This document shows positions 1-6,292 of a stretch of DNA of 6,553 nucleotides, in pieces. The notes beneath the pieces were generated by a model that saw nothing but the letters and a program-made list of their open reading frames with translations, made no database searches and was not told the origin of the DNA. A program made the translations under genes and the position numbers. The stretch's first letter is position 1. Each line of letters begins with the position of its first letter. This stretch comes from an uncultured Eubacteriales bacterium (GTDB lineage: Bacteria > Bacillota > Clostridia > Oscillospirales > Oscillospiraceae). The stretch spans positions 1-6,553 of the forward strand of contig CABPXX010000075.1 of assembly GCA_902461475.1 (NCBI GenBank), given 5' to 3'.

Positions 1-86
1 GCGGGGGAAGGCCCCGCCTTTGGCGGTCTTTGGTGACTTTCTGGCGGCAGAAAGTTACCCCAGCGGAGCGTCCCTGCCAGGGACGC
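1..86. repeat. Cluster of GC-rich intergenic palindromes
   Basis: Three inverted repeats lie almost back to back. Positions 1-6 pair with 12-17 (GCGGGG/CCCCGC). Positions 32-43 pair with 48-59 (12 pairs, one G-T, around a GCGG loop; arms GGTGACTTTCTG and CAGAAAGTTACC). Positions 68-75 pair with 79-86 (GCGTCCCT/AGGGACGC). A competing stem, 14-18 with 22-26, overlaps the first. No start codon with a ribosome binding site lies here, so I read it as non-coding. The block lies beyond the terminator of the minus-strand operon, so it may be a dispersed REP-like repeat or the end of a neighbouring transcript outside the window. The pairing is directly visible; the repeat-family idea is inference. Confidence 0.5.
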
Positions 87-127
87 AGGTTTGTACCTGT
101 GTCATTGGAACGGGTCAATCTCCCAAC

Positions 128-165
128 AAAAAAAGGCGGAAGAACCTTCAATAGGCTCTTCCACC
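128..165 (-). terminator. Intrinsic terminator of the coiled-coil/fumarase-beta operon
   Basis: Read on the minus strand, a 12-base stem (165-154 with 146-135, arms GGTGGAAGAGCC and GGTTCTTCCGCC) has all twelve positions paired, two of them G-T. It encloses a 7-base loop and is followed at once by seven T residues (134-128). It begins only 4 bases past the stop codon of the fumarase beta gene. This is a textbook Rho-independent terminator. Confidence 0.93.
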
Positions 166-169
166 TCTC

Positions 170-724
170 TTATTTTGCATATTGATTGCGTCCAATCTTA
201 AATAGGTCATTGCCCTGGCTATCCACGGCCACGGTGAGGGGCAGATTCTCCACCTCCATGCGCTTGACCGACTCACAGCCCAGCTCGTCAAAGGCGATGA
301 CCTGGGCGGTCTTGATGCACTTGGCAATGAGGGCCCCGGCGCCGCCCACGGCGGCAAAGTAGCAGGCCCCGTTGCGCACGATGGCGTCCACCACCGGTTG
401 GGCCCGCTCTCCCTTGCCGATCATGGCGGTGAGCCCTAAGTCCAGCAGCCGGGGGGCAAAGCCGTCCATCCGTCCGGCGGTGGTGGGACCACAGGCTCCC
501 ACGGCCATGCCCTGCTGGCCCGGGGTGGGTCCGGCGTAGTAAATGACGGCTCCTTTCAGCTCAAAGGGCAGGGGCTTGCCCTCGTCCAGCAGCTGAAAAA
601 TCCGCTTGTGGGCGGCATCCCGGGCAGTGTAGATGGTGCCGGACAGGAGCACCCGGTCTCCCGCTCTCAGCTCTCCCAGTACCTGGGGCAGCTGGTCAGT
701 GGTCAGTACCTTGGTCTCACTCAT
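170..724 (-). CDS. fumB-type: Class I fumarate hydratase (or L-tartrate dehydratase) beta subunit
   Basis: The 184-residue product matches the C-terminal (beta) part of Fe-S class I fumarases, which interconvert fumarate and malate in the cytoplasm. Visible motifs are TARDAAH near 33-39, YYAGPTP at 62-68, GPTTAGRMDG at 79-88, IGKGER at 102-107 and AAVGGAGAL at 124-132. By family knowledge the Thr-Thr-x-x-Arg and KGxR segments line the substrate pocket, while the 4Fe-4S cluster is held by a separate alpha subunit. Length is normal for a stand-alone beta subunit. The ATG at 724 has an AAGGAG site just upstream and overlaps the stop of the preceding coiled-coil gene (ATGAGTGA), suggesting translational coupling. 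No alpha subunit lies next to it: upstream is the coiled-coil gene, downstream a terminator. Tartrate dehydratase beta is a close relative and cannot be excluded from sequence alone. Confidence 0.9.
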   Translation of the reverse strand: MSETKVLTTDQLPQVLGELRAGDRVLLSGTIYTARDAAHKRIFQLLDEGKPLPFELKGAVIYYAGPTPGQQGMAVGACGPTTAGRMDGFAPRLLDLGLTAMIGKGERAQPVVDAIVRNGACYFAAVGGAGALIAKCIKTAQVIAFDELGCESVKRMEVENLPLTVAVDSQGNDLFKIGRNQYAK

Positions 725-1352
725 GGCTCTCTCCTTGCTCCTTCAGAGCCTGGGCCGCTGCATCAGCCTGGTCAAATTGCTGCTCCATCTCTCTCATATC
801 CCGCAGCACTCGAAACAGGCTATCCGTCTCACTGCGCAAGGTATAATATCCATTCAGCACCTGATCCAGCCATTGACGGGTATCATTTCGAATTTTTTGG
901 GCCTCTCTCTTGGCCTGGTCAATGGTATCCTGGGCCTTGTGGTGGGCGTCCAGCTCCACCGCGGCCACGTAGTCCTTGAGTCGATCATACTTCTGGGCCA
1001 TGGGCTCCATCTGGTCCACTTGGCCGTGGAGTTGACCCAGCTCCAGCCGGGCAGCAGCCAGCTTGGTCTCGGTCTGGCTCAGTTCTCCCCGCAGACGGGT
1101 CAGCGTGCGGGTGGACTCCTCCAGAGAAGCCCGCACCTTGGCCTCCTCGGCGGACACGCTGCCGTGGGCCTGGCGCAGGGACTCCAACTCTTCCTCCAGT
1201 TCCTTCTCCCGAGCCTTGGACTGTCTTAGTTCCTCCTCCACACTGGCCAACTGACTTCGATGCTGGGCAGACAGCTTCTCCATGTAGTCCAGCACATCTC
1301 CCCGGTGAAACCCTGCAAGAGCAGTACGGAATTTTTCAATTACGGCCTCCAT
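717..1352 (-). CDS. DivIVA-like coiled-coil protein of unknown function
   Basis: This is a 211-residue, highly charged, mostly helical protein without signal peptide or membrane segment. The N-terminal 25 residues (FHRGDVLDYMEKL at 15-27) resemble the short DivIVA/GpsB-type head in which a Phe and an acidic-hydrophobic motif precede a coiled coil. Heptad-like Glu/Leu/Arg-rich sequence runs from about 30 to 118 and a second helical stretch from about 123 to 205. I chose the ATG at 1352 because AGAGGAAAG (1363-1355) sits just before it and a good minus-strand promoter lies at 1451-1423. A GTG 90 bases further upstream keeps the frame open, but it falls inside that promoter and has no binding site. 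The gene shares a transcript with the fumarase beta gene and overlaps it by 8 bases. A role in division, polarity or scaffolding is only suggested by the DivIVA-like shape; it could be an unrelated coiled-coil protein. Confidence 0.75.
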   Translation of the reverse strand: MEAVIEKFRTALAGFHRGDVLDYMEKLSAQHRSQLASVEEELRQSKAREKELEEELESLRQAHGSVSAEEAKVRASLEESTRTLTRLRGELSQTETKLAAARLELGQLHGQVDQMEPMAQKYDRLKDYVAAVELDAHHKAQDTIDQAKREAQKIRNDTRQWLDQVLNGYYTLRSETDSLFRVLRDMREMEQQFDQADAAAQALKEQGESHE

Positions 1353-1422
1353 ATCTTTCCTCTTTTCTCTTAAATTGGCCTGTTCCACCAGTGATCTGAC
1401 GTTTCGGCCCTTCTTCGCGGAT

Positions 1423-1451
1423 ATCTTACCACATTTCCCCACTTATGACAA
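1423..1451 (-). promoter_or_regulatory. Sigma-A-type promoter for the coiled-coil/fumarase-beta operon
   Basis: On the minus strand, TTGTCA (1451-1446, 5 of 6 to consensus) and TAAGAT (1428-1423, 4 of 6) are separated by exactly 17 bases. Transcription would begin near 1416, leaving a leader of about 65 bases before the ATG at 1352. The position supports that start over the upstream GTG at 1442. Confidence 0.65.
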
Positions 1452-1479
1452 TGTTTTTTCCCATTGCCCTTCCACCCTG

Positions 1480-1508
1480 TTGTATTTTCCTTCAAGCTAG
1501 GATATAAT
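1480..1508 (+). promoter_or_regulatory. Sigma-A-type promoter for the pyrophosphatase operon
   Basis: A perfect TATAAT (1503-1508) lies 17 bases after TTGTAT (1480-1485), which keeps the important TTG of the -35 box. The start of transcription would be near 1515, about 44 bases before the pyrophosphatase ATG. The -35 boxes of this promoter and of the divergent one are about 29 bases apart, back to back. Confidence 0.75.
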
Positions 1509-1558
1509 GGGCTAGACTTTTCGGAATGTAGGAATTCAAGTGACAAGGAGTATACCAT

Positions 1559-2089
1559 ATGGGAAACATCTGGCATGATATGGACCCAAAGCGCATCTCT
1601 CCCGAGGACTTTATCGCGGTGATTGAGATCCCCCAGGGCAGCAAGAAAAAGTATGAGCTGGACAAGGCTACAGGTATGATCATCCTGGACCGCATCCTCC
1701 ACACCTCCACCCACTACCCCGCCAACTACGGCTTTATCCCCCGCACCTACGGCGACGACGGGGACCCCCTGGACGTGCTGGTACTGTGCTCGGAGGACCT
1801 GGACCCCCTGACTCTGGTCCGCTGCTACCCCATCGGCTACATCTCCATGCTGGACGGCGGCAAGCGGGACGAGAAGATCGTGGCCATCCCCTTCAACGAC
1901 CCCACCTATAATACCACCAAGGACCTGTGCGACCTGCCCGCCCACAAGTTTGACGAGATGTCCCACTTCTTCTCGGTGTACAAGGCCCTGGAGGGCAAGG
2001 AGACTGTGGCCGGAGAGGTCAACGACCGGGCCGCCGCCGTGAAGATCATTGCCGAGGCCATCTCCAACTACCGGGACACGTTCTGCTGA
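1559..2089 (+). CDS. ppa: Inorganic pyrophosphatase, family I (soluble, Mg-dependent)
   Basis: The 176-residue product hydrolyses pyrophosphate to two phosphates in the cytoplasm, pulling forward nucleotide, nucleotide-sugar and aminoacyl-tRNA synthesis. Its length equals that of the usual bacterial family I enzyme. The active-site set known from the E. coli enzyme can be matched: E23 in VIEIP, K31 and E33 in KKYE, R45 in LDR, Y57 in NYGFIP, the metal ligands D67, D69 and D72 in DGDPLD, then D99, D104 and K106, and Y141-K142 in HFFSVYK. Nothing essential is missing. AAGGAG at 1545-1550 sits 8 bases before the ATG, and a promoter lies at 1480-1508. A glycosyltransferase gene follows after 39 bases with no terminator, so the two are probably co-transcribed. 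Family II (manganese, DHH) pyrophosphatase is ruled out by the motifs. Confidence 0.97.
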   Translation: MGNIWHDMDPKRISPEDFIAVIEIPQGSKKKYELDKATGMIILDRILHTSTHYPANYGFIPRTYGDDGDPLDVLVLCSEDLDPLTLVRCYPIGYISMLDGGKRDEKIVAIPFNDPTYNTTKDLCDLPAHKFDEMSHFFSVYKALEGKETVAGEVNDRAAAVKIIAEAISNYRDTFC

Positions 2090-2128
2090 GCCCGGCATAT
2101 CATAATATAGACGAGGGAGAACGATTTC

Positions 2129-3157
2129 ATGGATAAAATCATTACCTTTGCCGTCCCCTGCTACAATTCAGCGGCCTACATGGACCACTGTGTGGAGACC
2201 CTGCTCAAAGGGGGCGAGGACATTGAGATCATCCTGGTGGACGACGGCTCCACCAAGGATAACACGCACGAAAAGTGCGACGATTGGGCCGCCAAGTATC
2301 CGGACATCATCCGGGCCATCCACCAGGAAAACGGCGGACACGGCGAGGGCGTCAACCAGGGCATCCGCAACGCCCGTGGCTTATATTATAAGGTGGTGGA
2401 CTCTGACGACTGGCTGGACGAGACCGCCCTGCACACGGTGATGGACCAGCTGCGCCAGTTTGCCCACATGCCCGCCCCGGTGGACATGGTGGTGGCCAAC
2501 TACGTCTATGAGCACGTGGAGGACAACACCCGCAAGGCGGTGAACTACAAAAATGTGTTCCCCACCGGCCGCATCTTCACCTGGGACGAGATCCGCCACT
2601 TCCGCACCTCCCAGTACCTGCTGATGCACTCGGTGATCTACCGCACCCAGCTGCTGCGGGACTGTGGTCTGGAACTGCCCAAGCACACCTTCTATGTGGA
2701 TAACATCTTTGTCTACCAGCCCCTGCCCTACGTGAAGACCATCTACTACCTCAATGTGGACCTGTACCGCTACTTCATCGGCCGGGCGGACCAGAGCGTC
2801 AACGAGTCGGTGATGGCCGGGCGCATTGACCAGCAGGTGCGGGTCACCCGCCTGATGATCGCCGCCCACGATGTGCCAGCCATCAAGGCCAGTCAACCCC
2901 GTCTGGGCCGGTATATGCTGGGCTATCTGTCCATGATGATGACGATTTCTTCCATTTTTGCCGTGATTGCCAACACTCCAGAGTCTCTGGGGATGCGCAC
3001 CGAGCTGTGGGAGTATCTGCGGCAGAAGGACCCCGCCCTCTACCGCCGCTGCCGCTACCGCGCCACCAACGCCGCCACCAACATTCCCGGTTACCAGGGC
3101 CGAAAGTTGTCTGTTTCACTCTATCGCATGGCTAGAAAAATATACAAATTTAACTGA
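2129..3157 (+). CDS. Family 2 glycosyltransferase (GT-A fold)
   Basis: The 342-residue protein is likely to transfer a sugar from a nucleotide-sugar donor to a surface glycan or lipid-linked acceptor. The N-terminal GT-A domain spans about residues 3-215: the opening TFAVPCYN at 6-13, the nucleotide-binding VDDGST at 37-42, and the metal-binding DSDDW at 91-95. The YVDNIF segment at 189-194 is a candidate for the acidic catalytic-base region. There is no signal peptide. One hydrophobic stretch at about 262-282 could be a membrane-associating helix; the C-terminal tail (about 300-340) is rich in Arg, Lys and Tyr, fitting contact with the inner membrane face. A purine-rich site (GAGGGAG, 2113-2119) precedes the ATG. 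It follows the pyrophosphatase gene closely and is followed by a terminator. Donor and acceptor cannot be read from the sequence, and no other glycan gene is adjacent. Confidence 0.9.
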   Translation: MDKIITFAVPCYNSAAYMDHCVETLLKGGEDIEIILVDDGSTKDNTHEKCDDWAAKYPDIIRAIHQENGGHGEGVNQGIRNARGLYYKVVDSDDWLDETALHTVMDQLRQFAHMPAPVDMVVANYVYEHVEDNTRKAVNYKNVFPTGRIFTWDEIRHFRTSQYLLMHSVIYRTQLLRDCGLELPKHTFYVDNIFVYQPLPYVKTIYYLNVDLYRYFIGRADQSVNESVMAGRIDQQVRVTRLMIAAHDVPAIKASQPRLGRYMLGYLSMMMTISSIFAVIANTPESLGMRTELWEYLRQKDPALYRRCRYRATNAATNIPGYQGRKLSVSLYRMARKIYKFN

Positions 3158-3163
3158 TTCGTC

Positions 3164-3201
3164 AATCCCTGGGAGTAGAAGCTTCTATTTCCAGGGATTT
3201 T
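3164..3201 (+). terminator. Hairpin terminator after the glycosyltransferase gene
   Basis: Positions 3164-3179 pair with 3184-3199 over 16 positions (outer arms AATCCCTGG/CCAGGGATT, two G-T pairs further in) around the loop AGCT. A short T run (3198-3201) ends the structure. It starts 6 bases past the stop codon, and a new promoter follows, so it probably closes the pyrophosphatase-glycosyltransferase operon. Confidence 0.75.
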
Positions 3202-3250
3202 GCATAAATTACGCAATTATTTTCCTAGCAGGATGCTACCCCTTTTCTAG

Positions 3251-3278
3251 TTGCAATTTTACAGAAAGATGCTATACT
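3251..3278 (+). promoter_or_regulatory. Promoter of the CBS-domain membrane protein gene
   Basis: TTGCAA (3251-3256, 4 of 6) and TATACT (3273-3278, 5 of 6) are spaced by 16 bases. Transcription would start near 3285, exactly where a leader hairpin begins, about 65 bases before the start codon. Confidence 0.65.
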
Positions 3279-3284
3279 GTAAGG

Positions 3285-3326
3285 CGTTGGGGTTCAGGCT
3301 GTACACAGCAAATCCATCCCCCAACG
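3285..3326 (+). promoter_or_regulatory. Structured 5' leader hairpin before the CBS protein gene
   Basis: CGTTGGGG (3285-3292) pairs perfectly with CCCCAACG (3319-3326), and inside it GCTGT (3298-3302) faces ACAGC (3305-3309), giving a two-tier stem at the predicted 5' end of the mRNA. The ribosome binding site at 3334-3339 lies just outside. It could protect the 5' end from decay or tune translation. It is not a riboswitch class I recognise, and it looks too short for the known magnesium-sensing leaders. Confidence 0.4.
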
Positions 3327-3333
3327 ATAAATT

Positions 3334-3339
3334 AGGAGG
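3334..3339 (+). promoter_or_regulatory. Strong ribosome binding site that fixes a TTG start
   Basis: A perfect AGGAGG lies 9 bases before TTG at 3349. No ATG or GTG in the same frame lies at a suitable distance, and the N-terminal membrane helix of the product begins within ten residues of this codon. The site therefore decides the start. Confidence 0.85.
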
Positions 3340-3348
3340 TTACTCATT

Positions 3349-4692
3349 TTGCCGGACGACCCATCTATATTGCCCAAGCTTCTGGTCCTCATTGTTCTGA
3401 TCTTGGTCAACGCCTTTTTCGCGGCCGCCGAGATCGCCGTCATCTCCCTGTCCGAAACCAAGCTGAAAAAGCAGGCGGAGGAAGGAGATAAGAAAGCCAA
3501 GAAGCTCCTGGCCTTAACCCAGGCGCCCGACCATTTCCTCTCCGCCATTCAAATCGCCATCACCCTGGCAGGCTTCCTGTCCTCCGCCTTTGCCGCCGAC
3601 AGCTTTTCCGATCCCCTTGTGAATTGGCTGGTGGCCCGAGGCGTGACCCAGATTCCCGCCGGGACCCTGAACACCATCACCGTCATCATCATCACCATCA
3701 TCCTCTCCTACTTCAGCCTGGTGCTGGGCGAACTGGTGCCCAAGCGCATCGCTATGAAGAAGACAGAGGCGGTGGCCCGGATGACCGTGGGCCCTGTGTG
3801 CGTCATCGCCACGGTGTGCCGCCCCATCATCTGGCTGCTGTCCAAGTCCACCAACGGGGTGCTGCGTCTGCTGCACATTGACCCCAAGGCCGACGAGGAA
3901 GAGGTGTCTGAGGACGAAATCCGTATGATGGTGGATTTGGGCGAGGAGCGCGGCACCATTGAAACCGCCGAGAAGGAGCTCATTGAGAACATCTTTGAGT
4001 TTAACAACTCCACCGCCGAGGATGTGATGGTCCACCGTACCGACATGGTGATGATCTGGGCCGGGGACACCCCCGAAGAGATCTTGAACACCATTCGGCA
4101 GTCCGGTCTGTCCCGCTTCCCCGTCTACGAGGAAGACGCCGACGACATTGTGGGTATCTTATCCACCCGGGTCTACCTGCTCAATACCCAGCAGGCGCAC
4201 CCCAAGCCCCTGCGGGAGCTGCTCTACCCCGCCTACTTCGTCCCTGAATCGGTGCGCACCGACGTGCTGTTCCGGGATATGCAGAGCAAAAAGGTCCACC
4301 TGGCCATTGTGGTGGACGAATACGGCGGGACCTCTGGTCTGGTGACCATGGAGGACCTGCTGGAAGAGATCGTGGGCAACATCTACGACGAGTTCGACCC
4401 CCAGGAGGAGGCCGATCTGGTCCAGTTGGACGACAACCTCTGGCAAGCTTCCGGCTCCTGTGACCTGGACCAACTGGCGCAGGCTCTGGACATCACCTTC
4501 CCAGAGGACCAGGAGTTCGATACTCTGGGCGGCCTGGTCTTTGCCCAACTGTCTGTGATTCCCTCCGACGGCGAACAGCTGGAGCTGGACGCCTACGGGC
4601 TTCACATCAAGGTGCTCAACTTCACCGACCGACGGGTGGAGCTGGCCCAAGTCTCCAAGCTCCCTCCCCAAGAAGAGGAAGCCAAACACTGA
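3349..4692 (+). CDS. CNNM/CorC-family membrane protein (DUF21, CBS pair, CorC_HlyC domain)
   Basis: The 447-residue protein has the full architecture of the so-called hemolysin family, now regarded as CNNM/CorC-type magnesium or cobalt transporters or regulators in the cytoplasmic membrane. The N-terminal DUF21 domain (about 8-185) shows hydrophobic segments near 9-32, 63-84, 104-126 and 138-160 and the family motif LGELVPKR at 126-133. The acidic linker with SEDEIRMMVDLGEE (187-200) is followed by two CBS domains (about 220-285 and 288-348), the second ending in VDEYGGTSGLVTMEDLLEEI. CBS pairs in this family bind ATP-Mg. The CorC_HlyC domain covers about 358-440. Translation starts at TTG after a perfect AGGAGG. 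The gene has its own promoter and terminator and so is probably monocistronic. True haemolytic activity is not implied. Direction of ion movement cannot be deduced. Confidence 0.92.
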   Translation: MPDDPSILPKLLVLIVLILVNAFFAAAEIAVISLSETKLKKQAEEGDKKAKKLLALTQAPDHFLSAIQIAITLAGFLSSAFAADSFSDPLVNWLVARGVTQIPAGTLNTITVIIITIILSYFSLVLGELVPKRIAMKKTEAVARMTVGPVCVIATVCRPIIWLLSKSTNGVLRLLHIDPKADEEEVSEDEIRMMVDLGEERGTIETAEKELIENIFEFNNSTAEDVMVHRTDMVMIWAGDTPEEILNTIRQSGLSRFPVYEEDADDIVGILSTRVYLLNTQQAHPKPLRELLYPAYFVPESVRTDVLFRDMQSKKVHLAIVVDEYGGTSGLVTMEDLLEEIVGNIYDEFDPQEEADLVQLDDNLWQASGSCDLDQLAQALDITFPEDQEFDTLGGLVFAQLSVIPSDGEQLELDAYGLHIKVLNFTDRRVELAQVSKLPPQEEEAKH

Positions 4693-4717
4693 CCCCAGCA
4701 TTTCTATTGTAGATGAG

Positions 4718-4739
4718 CAGGGCTCCTGGCCTTGTTTTT
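4718..4739 (+). terminator. Short intrinsic terminator after the CBS protein gene
   Basis: CAGGGC (4718-4723) pairs with GCCTTG (4729-4734), with one G-T pair and the loop TCCTG, followed directly by five T residues (4735-4739). It lies 25 bases past the stop codon. The stem is short, so some readthrough into the pyruvate kinase gene is possible. Confidence 0.65.
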
Positions 4740-4758
4740 CTAATAGATCTTCTTAGTT

Positions 4759-4780
4759 ATGGTGCGCCACCCCGCACCAT
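4759..4780 (+). promoter_or_regulatory. Hairpin upstream of the pyruvate kinase gene
   Basis: ATGGTGCG (4759-4766) and CGCACCAT (4773-4780) form a perfect 8-pair stem with a 6-base loop. There is no T run after it, so it is unlikely to be a terminator. It lies 38 bases before the start codon and may be part of the mRNA leader or an operator for a dimeric regulator. I found no convincing promoter hexamers in 4740-4800, so the pyruvate kinase promoter remains unplaced. Confidence 0.35.
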
Positions 4781-4818
4781 TCTCACCCTGTAAATGACAG
4801 AACGGAGGAAACATTTCT

Positions 4819-6237
4819 ATGCGAAAGACAAAGATTATTTGCACCCTGGGCCCTGCTTCCGACAGCGAGGAGATGATTGAGAAGCTCATCCTCACCGGCA
4901 TGAACGCCGCCCGCTTCAACTTCTCTCACGGCACCCATGAGTCCCACCTGGCTGTTCTCACCCGCGTGAAGAACGTCCGGGATCGTCTGGGCTGCCCCGT
5001 GGCTACCATTCTGGACACCAAGGGCCCTGAGATTCGCATTCGTTCTTTTGCCAGCGGCAAGATCGAGCTGGCCGATGGCGATACCTTCACCCTGACCACC
5101 CGTGAGGTGGACGGCGACAACACCATCGTGTCCGTGACCTACCCCAACCTGCACAACGAGGTGTCCGTGGGCACCCACCTGCTCATTGACGACGGCCTGG
5201 TGGACATCGAGGTCACCGAAATCAAGGGTCAGGACATCATCTGCAACGTGGTCACCGGCGGCCCCCTGTCCAACAACAAGTCCATCAACATCCCCAACAC
5301 CCACATCTCCCTGCCCGCTCTGACCGAGAAGGACAAGAGCGATCTGAAGTTTGCCGTGGAGAACGACTTCGACTTCATCGCCGCCTCCTTCGTCCGTCAG
5401 GCCTCCGACGTGGAGGAGATTCGTGCCGTTCTGGACTCCCACGGCGGCCAGAACATCGGCATCATCGCCAAGATCGAGAACCAGGAAGGCGTGGACAACC
5501 TGGACGAGATCCTGAAGGTTGCCGACGGCCTGATGGTGGCCCGTGGCGACCTGGGCGTGGAGATCCCCGCTCAGGACGTGCCCGTCATCCAGAAGCGCAT
5601 GATCAAGGCTGCTATCGCCCAGGGCAAGCACGTGGTCACCGCCACCCAGATGCTGGACTCCATGATCCGCAATCCCCGTCCCACCCGTGCTGAGGTGTCC
5701 GACGTGGCCAACGCCGTGTTCGACGGCACCGGCTGCGTGATGCTCTCCGGTGAGACCGCCTCCGGCAAGTACCCCGTGGAGGCCCTGAAGACCATGGTGG
5801 ACATCGTCACCACCGCTGAGAACGCCACCAACTACTGGAAGCGCTTCCGTAAGTCCACCGTGGACCACACCGCTTCCATCACCGATGCCATCAGCCACAC
5901 CGCCTGCCTGACCGCTATGGACCTGAAGGCTACCGCCATCCTCACTGCCACCGAGACCGGCCACACTGCCCGTATGACCACTCGGTACCGTCCCGCTTGC
6001 ACCGTGGTCGCCCTGACCACCAACGAGCGTGTCCGCCGTCAGCTGGCCATCACCTGGGGCGTGGCTCCCTTCCTGTCCGGCACCGTGGACTCCACCGACC
6101 GTCTGTTCTCTCTGTGTGTGGAATCCGCCAAGAAGGAGGGCGTTGTCCAGGAGGGTGATACCGTGGTGATCACCGCTGGCGTGCCCATCGGCAAGAGCGG
6201 CTCTACCAACCTGATCAAGGCTCAGGTCGTAAAGTAA
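4819..6237 (+). CDS. pyk: Pyruvate kinase
   Basis: The 472-residue enzyme catalyses the last step of glycolysis, phosphoenolpyruvate plus ADP to pyruvate plus ATP, in the cytoplasm. The N-terminus (KIICTLGPAS at 5-14) and R32, N34, S36 and H37 in ARFNFSHGT match the catalytic A domain. DTKGPEIR at 66-73 precedes the small B domain (about 72-165). The catalytic Lys is K218 in IIAKIENQEG, with the metal-binding E220 and D244 in ARGDLGVEIP. ATQMLDSMI (275-283) and MLSGETASGKYP (308-319) complete the pocket. The C-terminal regulatory domain spans about 345-472. Length equals the short form; the extra PEP-utiliser-like tail of Bacillus-type enzymes is absent. GGAGG at 4804-4808 is 10 bases before the ATG. 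Arginine is coded mostly by CGT (about 14 of 24), unlike the neighbours, as expected for a highly expressed gene. Confidence 0.98.
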   Translation: MRKTKIICTLGPASDSEEMIEKLILTGMNAARFNFSHGTHESHLAVLTRVKNVRDRLGCPVATILDTKGPEIRIRSFASGKIELADGDTFTLTTREVDGDNTIVSVTYPNLHNEVSVGTHLLIDDGLVDIEVTEIKGQDIICNVVTGGPLSNNKSINIPNTHISLPALTEKDKSDLKFAVENDFDFIAASFVRQASDVEEIRAVLDSHGGQNIGIIAKIENQEGVDNLDEILKVADGLMVARGDLGVEIPAQDVPVIQKRMIKAAIAQGKHVVTATQMLDSMIRNPRPTRAEVSDVANAVFDGTGCVMLSGETASGKYPVEALKTMVDIVTTAENATNYWKRFRKSTVDHTASITDAISHTACLTAMDLKATAILTATETGHTARMTTRYRPACTVVALTTNERVRRQLAITWGVAPFLSGTVDSTDRLFSLCVESAKKEGVVQEGDTVVITAGVPIGKSGSTNLIKAQVVK

Positions 6238-6256
6238 GTTCATATTAGCCATACTA

Positions 6257-6285
6257 AAGGGGGACGGTGTACCACCGTCCCCCTT
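6257..6285 (+). terminator. GC-rich hairpin after pyruvate kinase, probable terminator
   Basis: Positions 6257-6269 pair perfectly with 6273-6285 (13 pairs, arms AAGGGGGACGGTG and CACCGTCCCCCTT, loop TAC). It starts 19 bases past the stop codon. Only two T residues end the arm, followed by CGTGG, so it lacks a proper T tract; it may stop transcription weakly or protect the 3' end. It resembles a second palindrome at 6504-6538 in 29 of 35 positions. Confidence 0.55.
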
Positions 6286-6292
6286 CGTGGTC

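Noticed and set aside
1..165. Possible CRISPR array at the left edge
   Set aside because: The palindromes differ in sequence and spacing; there is no repeated direct unit with regular spacers.
1353..1442. N-terminal extension of the coiled-coil protein from a GTG at 1442
   Set aside because: The GTG lies between the -35 and -10 boxes of the operon promoter and has no binding site, while the ATG at 1352 does.
1370..2098. Long minus-strand frame opposite pyrophosphatase
   Set aside because: It is the complement-strand shadow of a gene with all family I active-site residues; the product is low-complexity Val/Gly/His and would cross both promoters.
3285..3348. Known magnesium or other riboswitch in the CBS gene leader
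   Set aside because: The leader is only about 65 bases and shows just one two-tier stem, with no motif of a known class that I can recognise.
3624..3881. Plus-strand frame with a His-rich run
   Set aside because: The run comes from repeated ATC/CAC codons that encode the Ile/Thr-rich membrane helix of the CBS protein in the correct frame; there is no ribosome binding site.
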